DNA of 64,000 bases, taken from positions 15,421,086 through 15,485,085 of the forward strand of contig JAOANR010000010.1 in assembly GCA_030278955.1 (NCBI GenBank), given 5' to 3'. Under the pieces are notes generated by a model. It did not search any database, had not been told where the DNA came from, and worked only from the letters and a program-made list of their open reading frames with translations. Within the stretch, counting starts at the first letter, position 1. Every line of letters starts with the position of its first letter. Shown here in pieces: positions 1 to 11,306 of the stretch. The position numbers and the translations under genes are program-made. Source of the stretch: Hygrophila difformis. Taxonomy: Eukaryota > Streptophyta > Magnoliopsida > Lamiales > Acanthaceae.

Positions 1-535
1 TTGAGCAAAGCAGGAGTGAAAGTGTCTTTTAAGTCTGGCAAGATGATTATAACTAAAAATAATGTTCTTGCTGGAAAAGGCTATTGTAACCAGGGACTCT
101 TTGTACTCAATTTGGCCTCTAATGAAATTGCTTCTAGTTCTGCTTATTTGATTGATTCTCTTGATCTGTGGCATGCTAGATTAGGGCATTTAAATATTTC
201 TTATGTCAAAAAGATGCATGTTTTAGGACTAGTGCCTAATTTCAGTAATGTAGATTGGAATAAATGCCAAACATGTGTTGAAGCAAAATTGACTAAGAAA
301 TCTTGCCCAACTGTTAGTAGAGAATCTAGCTTGCTTGATTTAATTCACTCAGACTTATGTGATCTAAAAATAAAACCAACTAGAGCTGGCAACAAATATT
401 TTGTCACATTTATTGATGATCACTCGAGATACACTAAAATTTATTTGCTTAAAAATAAACATGAGGTTTATGATAAATTTTTAGTGTATAAAGCTGAAGT
501 GGAAAATCAATTAAATAAAAAGATCAAAAGATTAC
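1..535 (+). pseudogene. Ty1/copia pol, left part: GAG-pre-integrase and start of integrase
   Basis: The open frame runs from the window edge and carries the copia GAG-pre-integrase signature (HARLGHLN near residue 58, then a CxxC pair in CQTCVEAK), the zinc-binding end of integrase. The integrase core follows, with HSDLCDLK and FVTFIDDHSRY, which hold the first catalytic aspartate. The frame is cut at base 535, inside a codon, by element A. The rest of the same protein resumes at 45629. The 5' LTR, gag and protease of this element lie left of the window. It is the oldest layer of the nest and is non-functional. Confidence 0.93.
531..535. repeat. Target-site duplication of element A, left copy (ATTAC)
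   Basis: The five bases ATTAC directly precede the TGTAACACC start of the A LTR and recur at 45624-45628, directly after the TATTACA end of the other LTR. A perfect 5-bp duplication is normal for Ty3/gypsy integration. It proves that 536-45623 entered as, or grew from, one insertion. Confidence 0.95.
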
Positions 536-2787
536 TGTAACACCCCGGATTTGATAACCCAGACCGGGATGCCACCGCCACACCTCCCTAGCAAGACACG
601 GATTCTCCGAGCTTGCTAAAGAGATGCAAGGCTATAGGTATTGCAAAAAGGTTTAAAAACAAGTCCGGAATCTATTTAAAAATAATAATAATATTTCATC
701 CACACATAGTGATACCGGAAAGTAAAATATCGCAGCGGAAATGTAAAGGGGCCGACATGGCCAAAACTCGGGTTATACAGGCCCGATATGCAAGTGTCAT
801 AAAAAGCGATAAAAATAATGTTTAAAGTTTTCCATCCCCCAATGCATATGCTCATGCATTTTTTCCATACTCTGAAAAAAAGAGAAAACAACAATTTTAT
901 CAGTATATAAAATACTGAGTAAGTCGATCCTAACATAGCAATAAAGGGGTTTAATTAAATAATTAAAATTTCACTCCTAAACATGCATTTACAATTTCTA
1001 AAAGAATTACAAATTTAATTGTGTACTTGCACATGCATTTAACCATAATAACAATTTAATAAGATATGTAATTTAAAGATATAATTTAAATGCATAATTT
1101 AAAGACATGCATAAATAAATAAATACTTAAAATATTAAATCTTTTATTTCCCCGTTACGTAAGCATTTCTTAATATTTTGTATAGCCGGTGATCCGGCAG
1201 CCGCAGCCGTGTCGTAAGTATCTTGTATAGCCGGTGATCCGACGGCCGCAGCCGTATCTGTCATACCCAGTAACACTCCGGAGCCTCGGGAAGTCCATAC
1301 GGACAATCCCGAGAGTGTAGGCCATGTATCTCCCGCCAATTGGCGTAATATCTCATCTAAATTCTCTCGTCCATTATAGGCCCGAAGAGAAAGGCTAGAG
1401 AGGCACCCTGCAGAGCACTCACCCTCCACCATAGTATCTCATGTATCGTTTTGATTTAATGTATCGGGGTTTTTCAAAAGTATAGATGCATCGTATTTCA
1501 AATCTTTGATCGTTCATTTCGAAATTTCAAAATCTCTCGATTTAAAAGTCATTTGGCATCACCGTTTACGCCTTTTTAATTTAAAAATTCGTTTCAAGTC
1601 CGAAAAATCTGAAATTTTCAAAGTTTATCCAAAACACCCTAACGAACAACCTTCGTGTTTTAACAATTTCGTAATAAGTTGAGGAAACATGTCAAAAATC
1701 GAGTTTAATGCAAAAACAGTTCACTGTCCAGTGGCAGATTTGACACAGTTTAGAAAATCGACTTTTTAACATATCAAATGGACTCCAAAAATCTGAAATT
1801 TTAAACAAATATACTAGACATGATTATCTACAACTTTTATTTAGATTGCAAAGATCAAATCGGACTAGAAAATATAGAAACAGGCTCACTAAGTTCGGAC
1901 ATGTTCACAGGCACATTTCAAAAACGTTTTGTCAAAGCAGTTTATTTTTGATGCGATTTGAAATAGGAAACGTCAACGAAAATGTCTGAAATTTTTACAG
2001 AACCTATATTTATGTGTTAGGATTAAAAGTCTAGTTTTGAGTTTCTCGGATTGAATCCTCAAAATATGAGTTTTATACAGATTTCAGAAACTGTGCAAGT
2101 TGGGGTTTTTCATTTCGGTTTTTACGTTTCGTTATGTTACGACTAATTCGGATGCCCCTAAACCACCCGTATTGATATGGAAGGCTCAACTTACAGTGAT
2201 GGTGTTCTTGAGTCGTCCTAGGGTCGCTCGGCTTGTCCAAAAATACTACGAACGGATCCTTGCACACGTTCTCCTCCTCCTTCGATCCCGAACGTGTTTA
2301 CAAGTCCAATATTCGAAAGTTAGATTAAAGATTGGAGATAAAAACAAGAAAAACGAATCTGGATACTTCTTATCGATGATCCAAGGGATGTGAACTTTGA
2401 TCTACACGTTCCTACGGCCGTCGATGGTTGTCGGAAAGTCGCCGGAAGTCCGTCGGAAGTTCGTCGGGAGAGTGTTTTGGCTTGGGAGGGTTTGAGAGTG
2501 AATGGGGAGAGTTTGGAGGCTGCCAATGGAGTGAGAGACAACCCTCCCACGACCTAATACACCTTCCCCCGTCCAAAATCCACTTTCCATAGTCGGGGGG
2601 TCGAATTATGGCAAGAAATCACCGAAAACGCGTAATTGGCCGTGTTCTGTGCTGCCACGCGCTGTTGGCGCGCTGAACGGCCAAAGACCGCGCGGCCAGC
2701 GCGCGGCTCCCGCCTGGACTGTGGTCCGGGCGGGTCCGTGCGATCCGATCCGTCGGGTCTTTTCCTCCTCTCTTTCGGACTTCTATC
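536..2787 (-). repeat. Element A 3' LTR, distal part
   Basis: This block matches 43152-45401 of the other A LTR almost base for base. In element orientation it ends in GGGTGTTACA. It contains a duplicated GC-rich segment of about 43 bp at 1180-1262 (CCGGTGATCCGGC-type). It is interrupted after 2787 by element B, and its remaining 223 bases are at 24323-24545. Small open frames within it (for example 1127-1432 and 2320-2550) recur in the other LTR and show no protein character. Confidence 0.95.
2783..2787. repeat. Target-site duplication of element B (CTATC), left copy
   Basis: CTATC precedes the terminal TGAAGC of element B and recurs at 24318-24322 just after its terminal TCATCA. The uninterrupted A LTR at 45400 reads straight through a single CTATC, which confirms the empty site. 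Confidence 0.96.
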
Positions 2788-5700
2788 TGAAGCTTTGAGG
2801 TAAAACTCGCTGCAATGCCCCCCGACGGCCTTTATACTATAAATCCTATAGGGCTGTTAAAGAGCTTGCCTAATTTTTCCTACCGAAAGCGCACGATATC
2901 AAGCTGCAATATTTATTTTTATTGTCGGGATCGTTCATTAGAGAGTTACACGATAGAAGCGTTTTAATAGGATTATTAGTTCTAGAGCCTGTTTATGCTC
3001 TTGGTTTAAGGATGGTGTAATGATGATTACTAAGAATTTAATGCTGAAATGTAAATGCATAAAGTTGTAAACAGTATTAAAGAAAACAATTGAAATGATG
3101 TTGAGTGTTGTGATTATGTTCATGAGTTTAAGATAACACGGACCAAATCAAGTAAACGAAATACGAATATGATGAGAATATCATACTTCAATGGTTAAAA
3201 CATAATGAAAGTTTATTGAGATAGACAAATCCTCTATGCAATTTAATCAAATCTTCATGTCTTAAATCACTTCCCAAGACAGGTACTTGTGATTCAGTGT
3301 CATGACATTCTAAGCACTGAAATCATAGGATACTATCATCGCAGAATGATCAGTCAGACTCATTCTGTGACAAAAGCTTTTTAGAACTGTCACTTAATCT
3401 ATTTCTTTCGGACTCAGATTAAGCCTTTGACAACTCAAGGTCACTTCTAAATCATCTTATATTCATCTGAACTTGAAGTTGTTCTTTTTATTACTCCGGA
3501 TCAAACTGGTCTCATGACCCTATGTTGGATGTCCTCTACAAGAAGTGAAAAAGCAAGTATTTAAATCTATCATCCAATGTTTTCATAAGACTTATATCCT
3601 CAGAGTAATTCCTTCAAGTATTTGTATGAAGTAATAGTCCTGTAAGTATATCAAGATGAAATTGCTATTCAAAATCCTTGACTTATCCAGACCACTCAGA
3701 TTCATACAGATGCTTTAGCTTGAGAAATCTCTGTAAACAATTCCAAATACCCATGATTTAACTCAGGATTAGTAGGACTGTAGGAAGAATATTTAATCTC
3801 CTACCCATAGCATATAGTGGAAACTATAAAGCTATGAACCCTGGAAATTAATCTTCCTAAAACTCTACTAATTATTAGGACAAAAGATGGTTTTTGAAAC
3901 ATCTTTCCCTTTTAAACGACAGGTACTAAATGTCCAACTAAAGAACAAGTTTGTTCTTCATTAACCTGAGTAAATAATGATTGAGAAAACTTATATCATC
4001 ATCTTTCTCAATGTACTAATGAAAATAGTAATATGAACTACAGGTATGAATTATGAGTCTGTAATTATGAAGTAAGATTACTCATCATAAACTGAGAAAT
4101 ATCCCAAAATATTATATGTATAGGTAGTATTATATGTATAAAGAAACGATGAGGGTTCTGAGTCCTCTTAATCAAAATGCTAGGGTGTTTCCAAAATATA
4201 ACTGGAAACTAGACAGAATTAGGAAATAACTTTCCTATGAAAAAGATTTGAGAAATAATTCTGCAAAATAGGTGTCCAAAATAACTCGCAGTAACTACTT
4301 TGGGTTTCAAACTATGAACATTCCAATTTTCCGCGCGCTATGTCTGTACAGCGTGGAGGGAGTTAATATTCAAAGAATGTTCCTCAGATTTTATTTATAC
4401 AAAGAACTGAATGCCTCGCAGTAATTTCTGTAAGAATACGGCGATGTATACAATTTCTACTTACAAGATAGGGGCTATATATGTATAAGAAGTAGAAGTG
4501 AGTAGTTGATGCCCTAAGAAATGGGTATCAATTCTGTTGCTATCATAGATTGGTTCTCTCGCTTTGTCAGAATGACATCGCGAGAGTATGGAAATAGCCT
4601 TTCTTTAAACAAAGTTATCTGAATATCTCTTCGCATCATCTTTTAGGATGAAGCGTGGCTTTATCTTTATGTGAAGTAAATGATCAAGTCTTATAACTGT
4701 CATAACTACCTTCTGGAATTTCTGTTCAGAAAATAATGAGTACAGAACCTTTCACATCCAAATTTGTAAACTTAGAGTTGTTAATTCTTAAAGATTATCA
4801 TGCAATAATTAGCACTGCATGGGTCTTTAGGAATCTTTTGGAGTTTTGAACATTAATCTCTGTGATTTTCTTCCAATTTTGCGATCAAGATATAATATCA
4901 ACAGAAAATCGAATGAATTCACAATTCTGCCAGTTCATACCTAACTCGGTTACAATATCCAAACTTCTTGCGTAATTAGAACGAACAAATTACGAATTTA
5001 AGATATGAAAGTATTATGATCTTTGAGAGTCAAATTATCGATGTGATGCAAATTCTAAAAGAATGAACATTGTAATTAAGGTTTATACTTCTCTGAAATA
5101 GAATTGAGAGATGAAAAATTGAAACCAGAAAGATAAAAAATGCACGATTTGATAACCGATCATTCTTCATGTATCTTGAATAATAAAGAATTAAAAACGA
5201 ATACACCTGGAAATCTGATTGCAGTCAGAATAATGCAAAGGTGAACGAAGAAGTCGGAAGTTTAGATGATGATCGTCGTGATGGATGAACAAGCATTCCA
5301 ATAGCAATTCTTCTTCCAGGGTATCCTCAAACTAATCTACTAAAAATATTCTAAAGAAAATCTACTGCGAAATTGAATTACAAATCTGAAGAACTTAAGT
5401 AAATTGCAGTGAAACGTAAACCCTAGCTAACCTACCTACTGAATTCTAAAAGTGAACTGGAGAGTAAAAATCGAGCTATTCTCTTCAATCTCCTGCTCGC
5501 TGAGCTGATCCCCCAAGGGTCTTATTTATAGATGGGCGTTGTAACTGCTTCAGCCTTGGATGATAACCGCTCGCATCAGAATAGCTCTCCTCTCGCTTTG
5601 TCCAGTTCCTTCAAAGCGAGAGTCAGAAATGTAACTATCTTTCTTGACAAGGCGAGATCTCACAGTTTCTTCAAAGAATTTGCTTCTCGCCATAATATCT

Positions 5701-6121
5701 AAAGCTTCCTGTCTTGCACAGACTTTCTTTCCTCGCGATGTCAAACAATCATCGCGTGGACTTCAGCGTCTGAACATTTTCCTTAAATCTTTTTCTGATT
5801 TCGTATGTAAGTCCTCGCACCATTCCTTCTCTTTCCTCGCTATGTCCTTTTCCATCTTCCGCTGCTTTCCAGCTTAACTTCCTACTGAATGACAAAGCGT
5901 GAGTCAGTTCAAATAAAAACATAGCGTGCGAAACTTGCAATGAAAACTTAGAATTTCAAGCCATTTTCAGTGTAATTCCAACTTCTTCACAATCTTAGTT
6001 CTTCTTCCATCTTTTCTGATCTTCCATGATTATTCATTAAAAACTAATGGAATTAAGAACAAAAGATCATCATTAAGACACTAAATTGGACGCAAATGAC
6101 AGTCGTAAAAGACTGTCATCA
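2788..6121 (-). repeat. Element B 3' LTR
   Basis: In element orientation it starts TGATGACAGTC at 6121 and ends AAGCTTCA at 2788. It matches 20986-24317 throughout, with roughly thirty substitutions or small indels seen by eye. A TATA-like TATAAATAA lies at 5530-5522 on the - strand. Several hairpins with TCGCTTTG/CAAAGCGA-type arms lie at 4320-5930, for example 5590-5622 with 11-bp arms. No protein-like open frame is seen. Confidence 0.95.
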
Positions 6122-6136
6122 CCATCCTCACATTTA
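6122..6136 (-). other. Element B polypurine tract next to the 3' LTR
   Basis: On the - strand, the bases just before the LTR start read AATGTGAGGATGG then TGATGACAG. The purine run GAGGATGG abutting the LTR is the expected plus-strand primer. The same junction is echoed twice inside the element near 10100 and 10200. Confidence 0.7.
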
Positions 6137-7173
6137 GAAACACTTGTCCTCAAGTGGTAAGAAACTTGTAAAGTTTCAAAGAATAAGTCCAATTAGTGGC
6201 TTCCGGGATCTAGATGTTTATGTAAGATTCTCCTGTATCACTACCTTCTCTTTTCCAACTATCTCAAGCTCAACTCTTTCAACTGATTGATGCTTCATAC
6301 CTAACTTTAAATTTACCAGACTTCATGAAAACATTAACAAAAGTGATTTGCATTTATGTGAACTATTGTTCTGCTCCCTAGTTAGTCAGATTTCTCTTCT
6401 CACGCTCAATCCTGTCCAACTCATGTGCATATCTTGTGCTTTTGAATCCTTACTCAAAAAGAATAAACTAAAATACACTCTCTTTTTTTATATCAAGGGG
6501 TGGCCTTCCGTGGCTTTCAATAGCTCGGTTTCACATTATTAGGAGGAGTCGCATGGCCTGACATTGCAGATGAAACTTCAACTCCCCTGCCCTTGATTCT
6601 GCTTTTTTAAAGTTCTTCAACTTATAAATCAGAGGGGCAGCTGTGCCAGCTAATTATATCCACATTATTTTACCACATCTGTTTCTGAAATTTCCCTTGC
6701 TCTCTTTTTTTTTTCACTCAATATGCACACTCATCTTCCAAGAGAGACTAGATTAGATCAATCCTTCTAACCTTGTGCAGTTGTTGTTTAAAGTATACAA
6801 ATCACTAGAGTTAATATAATCATGAAATCTCCAAACTATTCATCTAGTAATGACATCAATCAATCTCAGAGTTTACAGCTAAAAACAGTTTTCAAGAGCG
6901 GCTCATGCTTGCAGTGAAAATCTATAAAGTAGATGTCTCCACAGCAACCACTTTAGACTTATCTTCTATTCCTTCATCAGTTTATTGGCCTCCCTGAGTT
7001 TTTGTGTTTTTTTTTTATCTCAACTTGAAATTCAATCTTATGATACAACTTCATATTAACTCTATCCTAAGTTATATTCACAAATTGAAATAAATGGAAG
7101 CAGGAAAGAAGTAAAGAAAGAGAGAGACTGCAATTAAAAGAAAAAGAAGGTTACAGAAAACTCCCCTGTGATC
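6137..7173 (-). other. Element B non-coding tail between ORF-X and the polypurine tract
   Basis: About 1 kb of AT-rich sequence with short T-runs (near 6710 and 7008). The open frame at 6348-6542 on the + strand has no recognisable protein character. I see no gene here. It probably serves as the 3' untranslated region of the element RNA. Confidence 0.5.
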
Positions 7174-10049
7174 TCAGGATAGTCCTGCATCATTGTCTGG
7201 GTCTTTGGGTGGTATGGATGGAGACTTCTTTAGGTCCGAGACCAGGTTGGCAAGAATGTTTACCAATCTCGTACTATTTTGCTGCTCCTGTCTCCTCAGC
7301 TCCATATCCCTTTCTCGTTCCTGTCTTCTCTCTTCAAGTTCTTCTTTTCTTAACCTTTCAAATCTTTCCATTTCTTCTCTTCTCATTCTCTCCTGTCTAT
7401 CCCATTCTTCCTTCCTTATCTTTTCTTGTCTCTCCATCTCCTCTTTCCTGAGTTTTTCTTCAGTTTGAATCCTGACATGCTCAAGTTCGATCCTCTTTTG
7501 CTCCATCTCTCTTTGAACGTGCTTGTCTTCTGACATAGTCTTTACTAACATCTCCATGGACTGTGCAAAACTTTGAATTGAAGTACTCATATTTTGAGAT
7601 TCGTCCACAGACACTGTGTTCCTCATTGGTTGTCTCAAAGGTTGAGATGGTGCAGAAGTGTTCTCAAACTCCTCATCTTCTGGAATAGGATTCAATGCAG
7701 GAGATGGTGCTGCAGTCTTTGTCCTTTTCACTGTGGCTCTTGATTGAGATGATCTTGATTTTGAAGGAAGCTTGACCCTTTTTGCCTTAGGAGATGGCAC
7801 CTTTGATCCTGATCCTTCTATGTTATCTCTTTCAACAATCTGAGCCTGTTGAAGATCAGTGATCGGTTTAGTTGACCCTTGTTCATCATGTTGATGTTCA
7901 TCGATACATGCTCTTCAGCCTTCCGGATCTATATCTCCCACTTCCAAATTACTATGAGTGAGTTCCAACCTCTCTGTATAGGGGACTATCCCTAAAGTTG
8001 GTTTCACTTTTTCTTCCTCAGAGCTGGTATCATGTACCACATACTTAGGCTTCCTAGCCTTCATCTTTATTCTGAACTTCTTAACAGGTTTTTCAGGTTC
8101 CTTTTCTTGTTGCTTTTCTTTCTCAGGAGTGATTCTCAATTGTTCTACATTCTCAAGAGAAGACCCTTGCTGCTTTAGTTCTTCAGGATTAGTCTCCTTC
8201 TGCTCAGAAGGTAACTTTCCTCTCCTTTTGTAAGTAACAACTTCTTTCTTTTCTTGAGCTCATTGTAATATCTCAATATCTTCATCCATTAAATCCCCTG
8301 CTTTTGGAACTTCTAACGTCAAGTCCAGAATTTCTTTGGCTGCCAGCTCATCTTCATTCCTCCTCTTCTTTGGAATTCGGCTAGTTTTCTCAGACTTGCT
8401 CGTCTCCACCTTTTTCTCAGCCCTTTTCTTAGCTGATGGTACTTCTTCTGAAGTGCCTGAACTAAGATTGTGTGACTTTCTCTTCCTGGTGGATACTTTC
8501 TTTTTACCTTTCTTATCTTGGGTTTTCATGAATTCCTCCCATTCACGGTTTGCCTTTTGTCTGTTTGCATAATAATAGTCCATACTTTCTTGCAGAATCG
8601 GATGGAGTTCATCATTTCCTTCATTTCTTTCTCCTACAATAGTTGTGACTTCATCTACTACTCGCATTTTCTCAATTCTTTGCTCATCATCTGTGCTGTC
8701 TTCATCTGAATCATGCTTCTTGACATAAAAATTTTTGCCCAATCCTTTCAGCATGACATTCATTCCTTTTCTGTTCAGATATTTCTCATTCCATGCATCC
8801 CAATCATCAATGATTACCTGCTGAATTCTTCCTTGTGTTTGATCAGTATAAGGTCTATGCTCCTTGTATGCATTTTCTCTGCACATAGCATCATATCTGA
8901 CATACTTCTCAATGAATTCTTTCTTTCTCTCCTGAACATATCCATGAACTTCCTGTTGGAGAGTTGGAGGTAATCTCTTCATGATCTTGTTAGGTCTGTC
9001 TGTAATGAGAAGATCTGCATCTGCTTGTGTTATTGATGGGGCTGAAACTTTCCTTAAATTCGCTATAGGTTCCAGTCCTTCATTAACAACAGATTCTCTG
9101 AAAATGTTCCTTACTATATTTTGTGGTGTCTGTTTTGCATCTGATCTCTGTTTCCTGTTCTTCCCTGATCTCTCAGCTTCTCTCTCCTCTGCATCCTTGA
9201 CCCATGCTTGCTGTTCTGTATCAAATCAGCAAACTCTTCTAGAGGAAATTCCACATCAGGTTTCCTTGTCAACCCTGGTTTAAGAATCCTTCTCCTCAGA
9301 TTTAGCCCCTTAGCCCACTCATTCATATGCCTGATCCAGCTATTCCTGGCTTCCTGAATGGTTCTAAGGACATCTTTCCATACCATCTTGCCTTGTTTAG
9401 CTTTCTTGAAATAAGGCTCGAGGTCATGTCTCAAGTTGATCCGAGCATCAATAATCCTATCCAGGGCCAAATTTGTCAAGAAATTCTGTTCAACGGGTCC
9501 CTTCTTATTCAAGAATGTTGGAGGCATGTATGCAGAGAGTGCCTGCTGAGCATCATAGAATCTAGCATTTCGGATTTCATGAAGTTTGCAGCAATGTTTG
9601 GTGAGTCGCTTCACATATTTAGGTAGTGGTTGAGGATCAAAGTAATCCAACTCCAGCCCTGTTTGATCTTTTGGATTGATAATTCTGTAACATTCCTGAT
9701 TCCATTCAGCCATGCTCTTCTTTTCCCTTTCCAAAAGTCTTTCAAGTCTGATTTCATTAGGCAGATGCTTGTCATTGATGAGAAATATCATTTGGTCATC
9801 CCAAAATTTATTCATCTTATCCCAGAATGCTTCTTCTAAATCAATCATCAGCGATTCTTTTTCTTTATCTGGTATATGTTGAATCATGAATGGATTGACA
9901 TAAAAGATTGGAGGTGAAATTTGCATTCCTGTCCATCCACCGCTTTTCCGAATAGTTTCCACCATTTTTGCTGTTTTCATCTTCGTCAAGAATGATTTCT
10001 CTTTCTTATCTGATTCTATACCTCGAGCTTGAAGTTCTTCATAGGTCAT
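7174..10049 (-). pseudogene. ORF-X: large unrecognised ORF of element B, broken by one frameshift and two stops
   Basis: Four open segments on the - strand (10049-9114, about 9220-8260, 8257-7915, 7912-7174) are one reading unit. The last three share a frame and are separated only by TGA codons at 8260-8262 and 7915-7917. The first is shifted by a one-base-type change near 9220, after which protein-like sequence (QQAWVKDAEEREAER) continues upstream of 8982. The start is probably MTYEELQARG at 10049. The product would be about 960 residues. The N-terminal half is globular (W, Y and P rich). The middle has basic nuclear-localisation-like clusters (TRKRKSH, KKRAEKK, PKKRRNE), and the C-terminal 210 residues hold a long R/E/K coiled coil (7290-7520). 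It occupies the env-like position of Athila elements, but I see no signal peptide or membrane span and recognise no family. Confidence 0.75.
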
Positions 10050-10095
10050 CTTATGAATCCTTAAGAAAGAAATAAGAATAAACTGGTTAACTAGT

Positions 10096-10137
10096 GTCAC
10101 CATACTCACATTTAGAGCTTGACTCTAAATGTGCAGA
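10096..10137 (-). other. Hairpin containing a copy of the polypurine/LTR junction, copy 1
   Basis: CACATTTAGAG, five bases, CTCTAAATGTG forms a perfect 11-bp inverted repeat. On the - strand, one arm plus its flank reads CTAAATGTGAGTATGGTGA, nearly the same as the true junction at 6121-6136 (CTAAATGTGAGGATGGTGA). It lies just upstream of ORF-X. Confidence 0.7.
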
Positions 10138-10195
10138 TGATAAAATGAAACATAATACCAGATTTTCCTTTTGTATTCATCATTCTTTTCATGAT

Positions 10196-10240
10196 ATCAC
10201 CATACTCACATTTAGAGATTTGCTCTAAATGTGAAGATTT
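10196..10240 (-). other. Hairpin containing a copy of the polypurine/LTR junction, copy 2
   Basis: TCACATTTAGAG, five bases, CTCTAAATGTGA gives 12-bp arms. The - strand reads CTAAATGTGAGTATGGTGAT, again matching the terminal junction including the first LTR bases TGAT. It sits about 100 bp from copy 1, in the spacer between F-box gene 5 and ORF-X. Confidence 0.7.
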
Positions 10241-10397
10241 CAATGCTGACTAAATCTACTTTATTGCAGAATAAAAATAACAGAGAACTTACAATCATAA
10301 CATCATCAATCAAAAACAAAATATAGAATTCATCAGGTTCTTGCTAATACTATGGAATTACAAAGCATGGTGTTTCTTATGACATTCAATCTATCTA

Positions 10398-11147
10398 TTA
10401 CAAATGAGGAGGTGTCTCTGCCTCAATTCCAAATCTGAGGAACAGATTACAGTGCTCAGAGACTAAGCACCTCATGCAGTAAATTGAGGTGACTCCATAA
10501 GAGTTCCTTGAATGGCCATGATTATTATCATAATAGTTCCTAAGATTGCAAAGTCTCTTCTTAGGCTGTCCTTGAAAAGGTGAGATAAATTCCTCATAAT
10601 TTGATAGCCACCCTCTGACTTGAAGCCGAAGATCCTTGAGCCTTCCTCTATTCTTACACAGAGTAGCAAAAAGCCAAATTCCATTCTCTTGTTCTTCAAC
10701 TTCATCCTTACTCAAAAGCATAAGAGATTTTACATAAATGGATGGGGGGTGATTATCAGTGATTGCAGGTTTTAAGAGCTTAAATGCTGCTTGTTCATTC
10801 TTATCTTGAACAAACAAACGCAGTGCCTCTTGTAACTGGCACATCCAATTTCCTGCATTTTTGCAGCTTTCAAGGAAAACACTTTGTGTCTCTTCAAAAG
10901 TCCCCCATCCCCATGCTGAAAAGTCTTCAAGAGAAGCTTTTTTCAAGACTAAAGGATAATGGGTAGCATTTTCAAGCTCTTTGCAAACTAATTTACAGTT
11001 AAAGACAGTCTCGAGGTGATCAAATGCCAATCTCGATAAAATGTTTCCAAGAATCTCATAAGGAAGATCTGTGATCTGAGTTTCCCCCGATCCAGATTTC
11101 TTTATTGAAGTCTTTGGTTGCTTTGAAGAGCTTCCAATTTCACAGCT
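10398..11147 (-). CDS. F-box protein gene 5 of the element B array
   Basis: An open frame of about 250 codons. The F-box motif is ITDLPYEILGNILSRL (roughly residues 32-47 of the open frame), in the slot that normally binds SKP1 of an SCF ubiquitin ligase. A helical segment with the family core (SCKNAGNW, then LLKPAITDNHPPS and SLMLLS) follows. The C-terminal Cys/His cluster ends in CMRC. No ATG starts the domain. A splice-acceptor-like stretch (ATCCTACTCAG at about 11148) precedes it, so it is probably a terminal exon, although no first exon fits in the 140 bases before F-box gene 4. Closest relatives are the other four copies here. By memory the layout resembles the plant F-box family typified by Arabidopsis At2g35280. 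The frame is intact to its stop. Confidence 0.8.
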   Translation of the reverse strand, partial: SCEIGSSSKQPKTSIKKSGSGETQITDLPYEILGNILSRLAFDHLETVFNCKLVCKELENATHYPLVLKKASLEDFSAWGWGTFEETQSVFLESCKNAGNWMCQLQEALRLFVQDKNEQAAFKLLKPAITDNHPPSIYVKSLMLLSKDEVEEQENGIWLFATLCKNRGRLKDLRLQVRGWLSNYEEFISPFQGQPKKRLCNLRNYYDNNHGHSRNSYGVTSIYCMRCLVSEHCNLFLRFGIEAETPPHL

Positions 11148-11306
11148 GAGTAGGATTAAAAACAATAGTAGAATTAAAAACTAGAGAATGAAATTCATTA
11201 ATGCAAAAGGAATGTACAGTTTAGGTCATCCAGAGAATTCTTTGGCCAAAACAAAAAGCACAAAAGATTACAAGCAAAGGAGATTATGAACTGCTTGATT
11301 TCTACA

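Noticed and set aside
1127..1432. Open frame of 101 codons on the - strand in the A LTR
   Set aside because: It recurs at 43712-44044 in the other LTR copy, is built on a short duplicated GC-rich segment, and has no protein family character.
4555..5930. CRISPR-like array in the B LTR
   Set aside because: The repeats are inverted, irregularly spaced and eukaryotic; there are no equal spacers and no cas genes.
5550..5940. Short open frames on both strands in the B LTR
   Set aside because: They are repeated in the second LTR at 23746-24136, arise from hairpin repeats and overlap each other on opposite strands.
7193..7468. Ser/Leu-rich open frame on the + strand with hydrophobic stretches
   Set aside because: It is the antisense of the coiled coil of ORF-X; Arg/Glu codons read as Ser/Leu on the other strand.
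7174..10049. Envelope-like gene of a retrovirus
   Set aside because: The position fits, but no signal peptide, membrane span or furin-like site is visible, and the protein looks nuclear.
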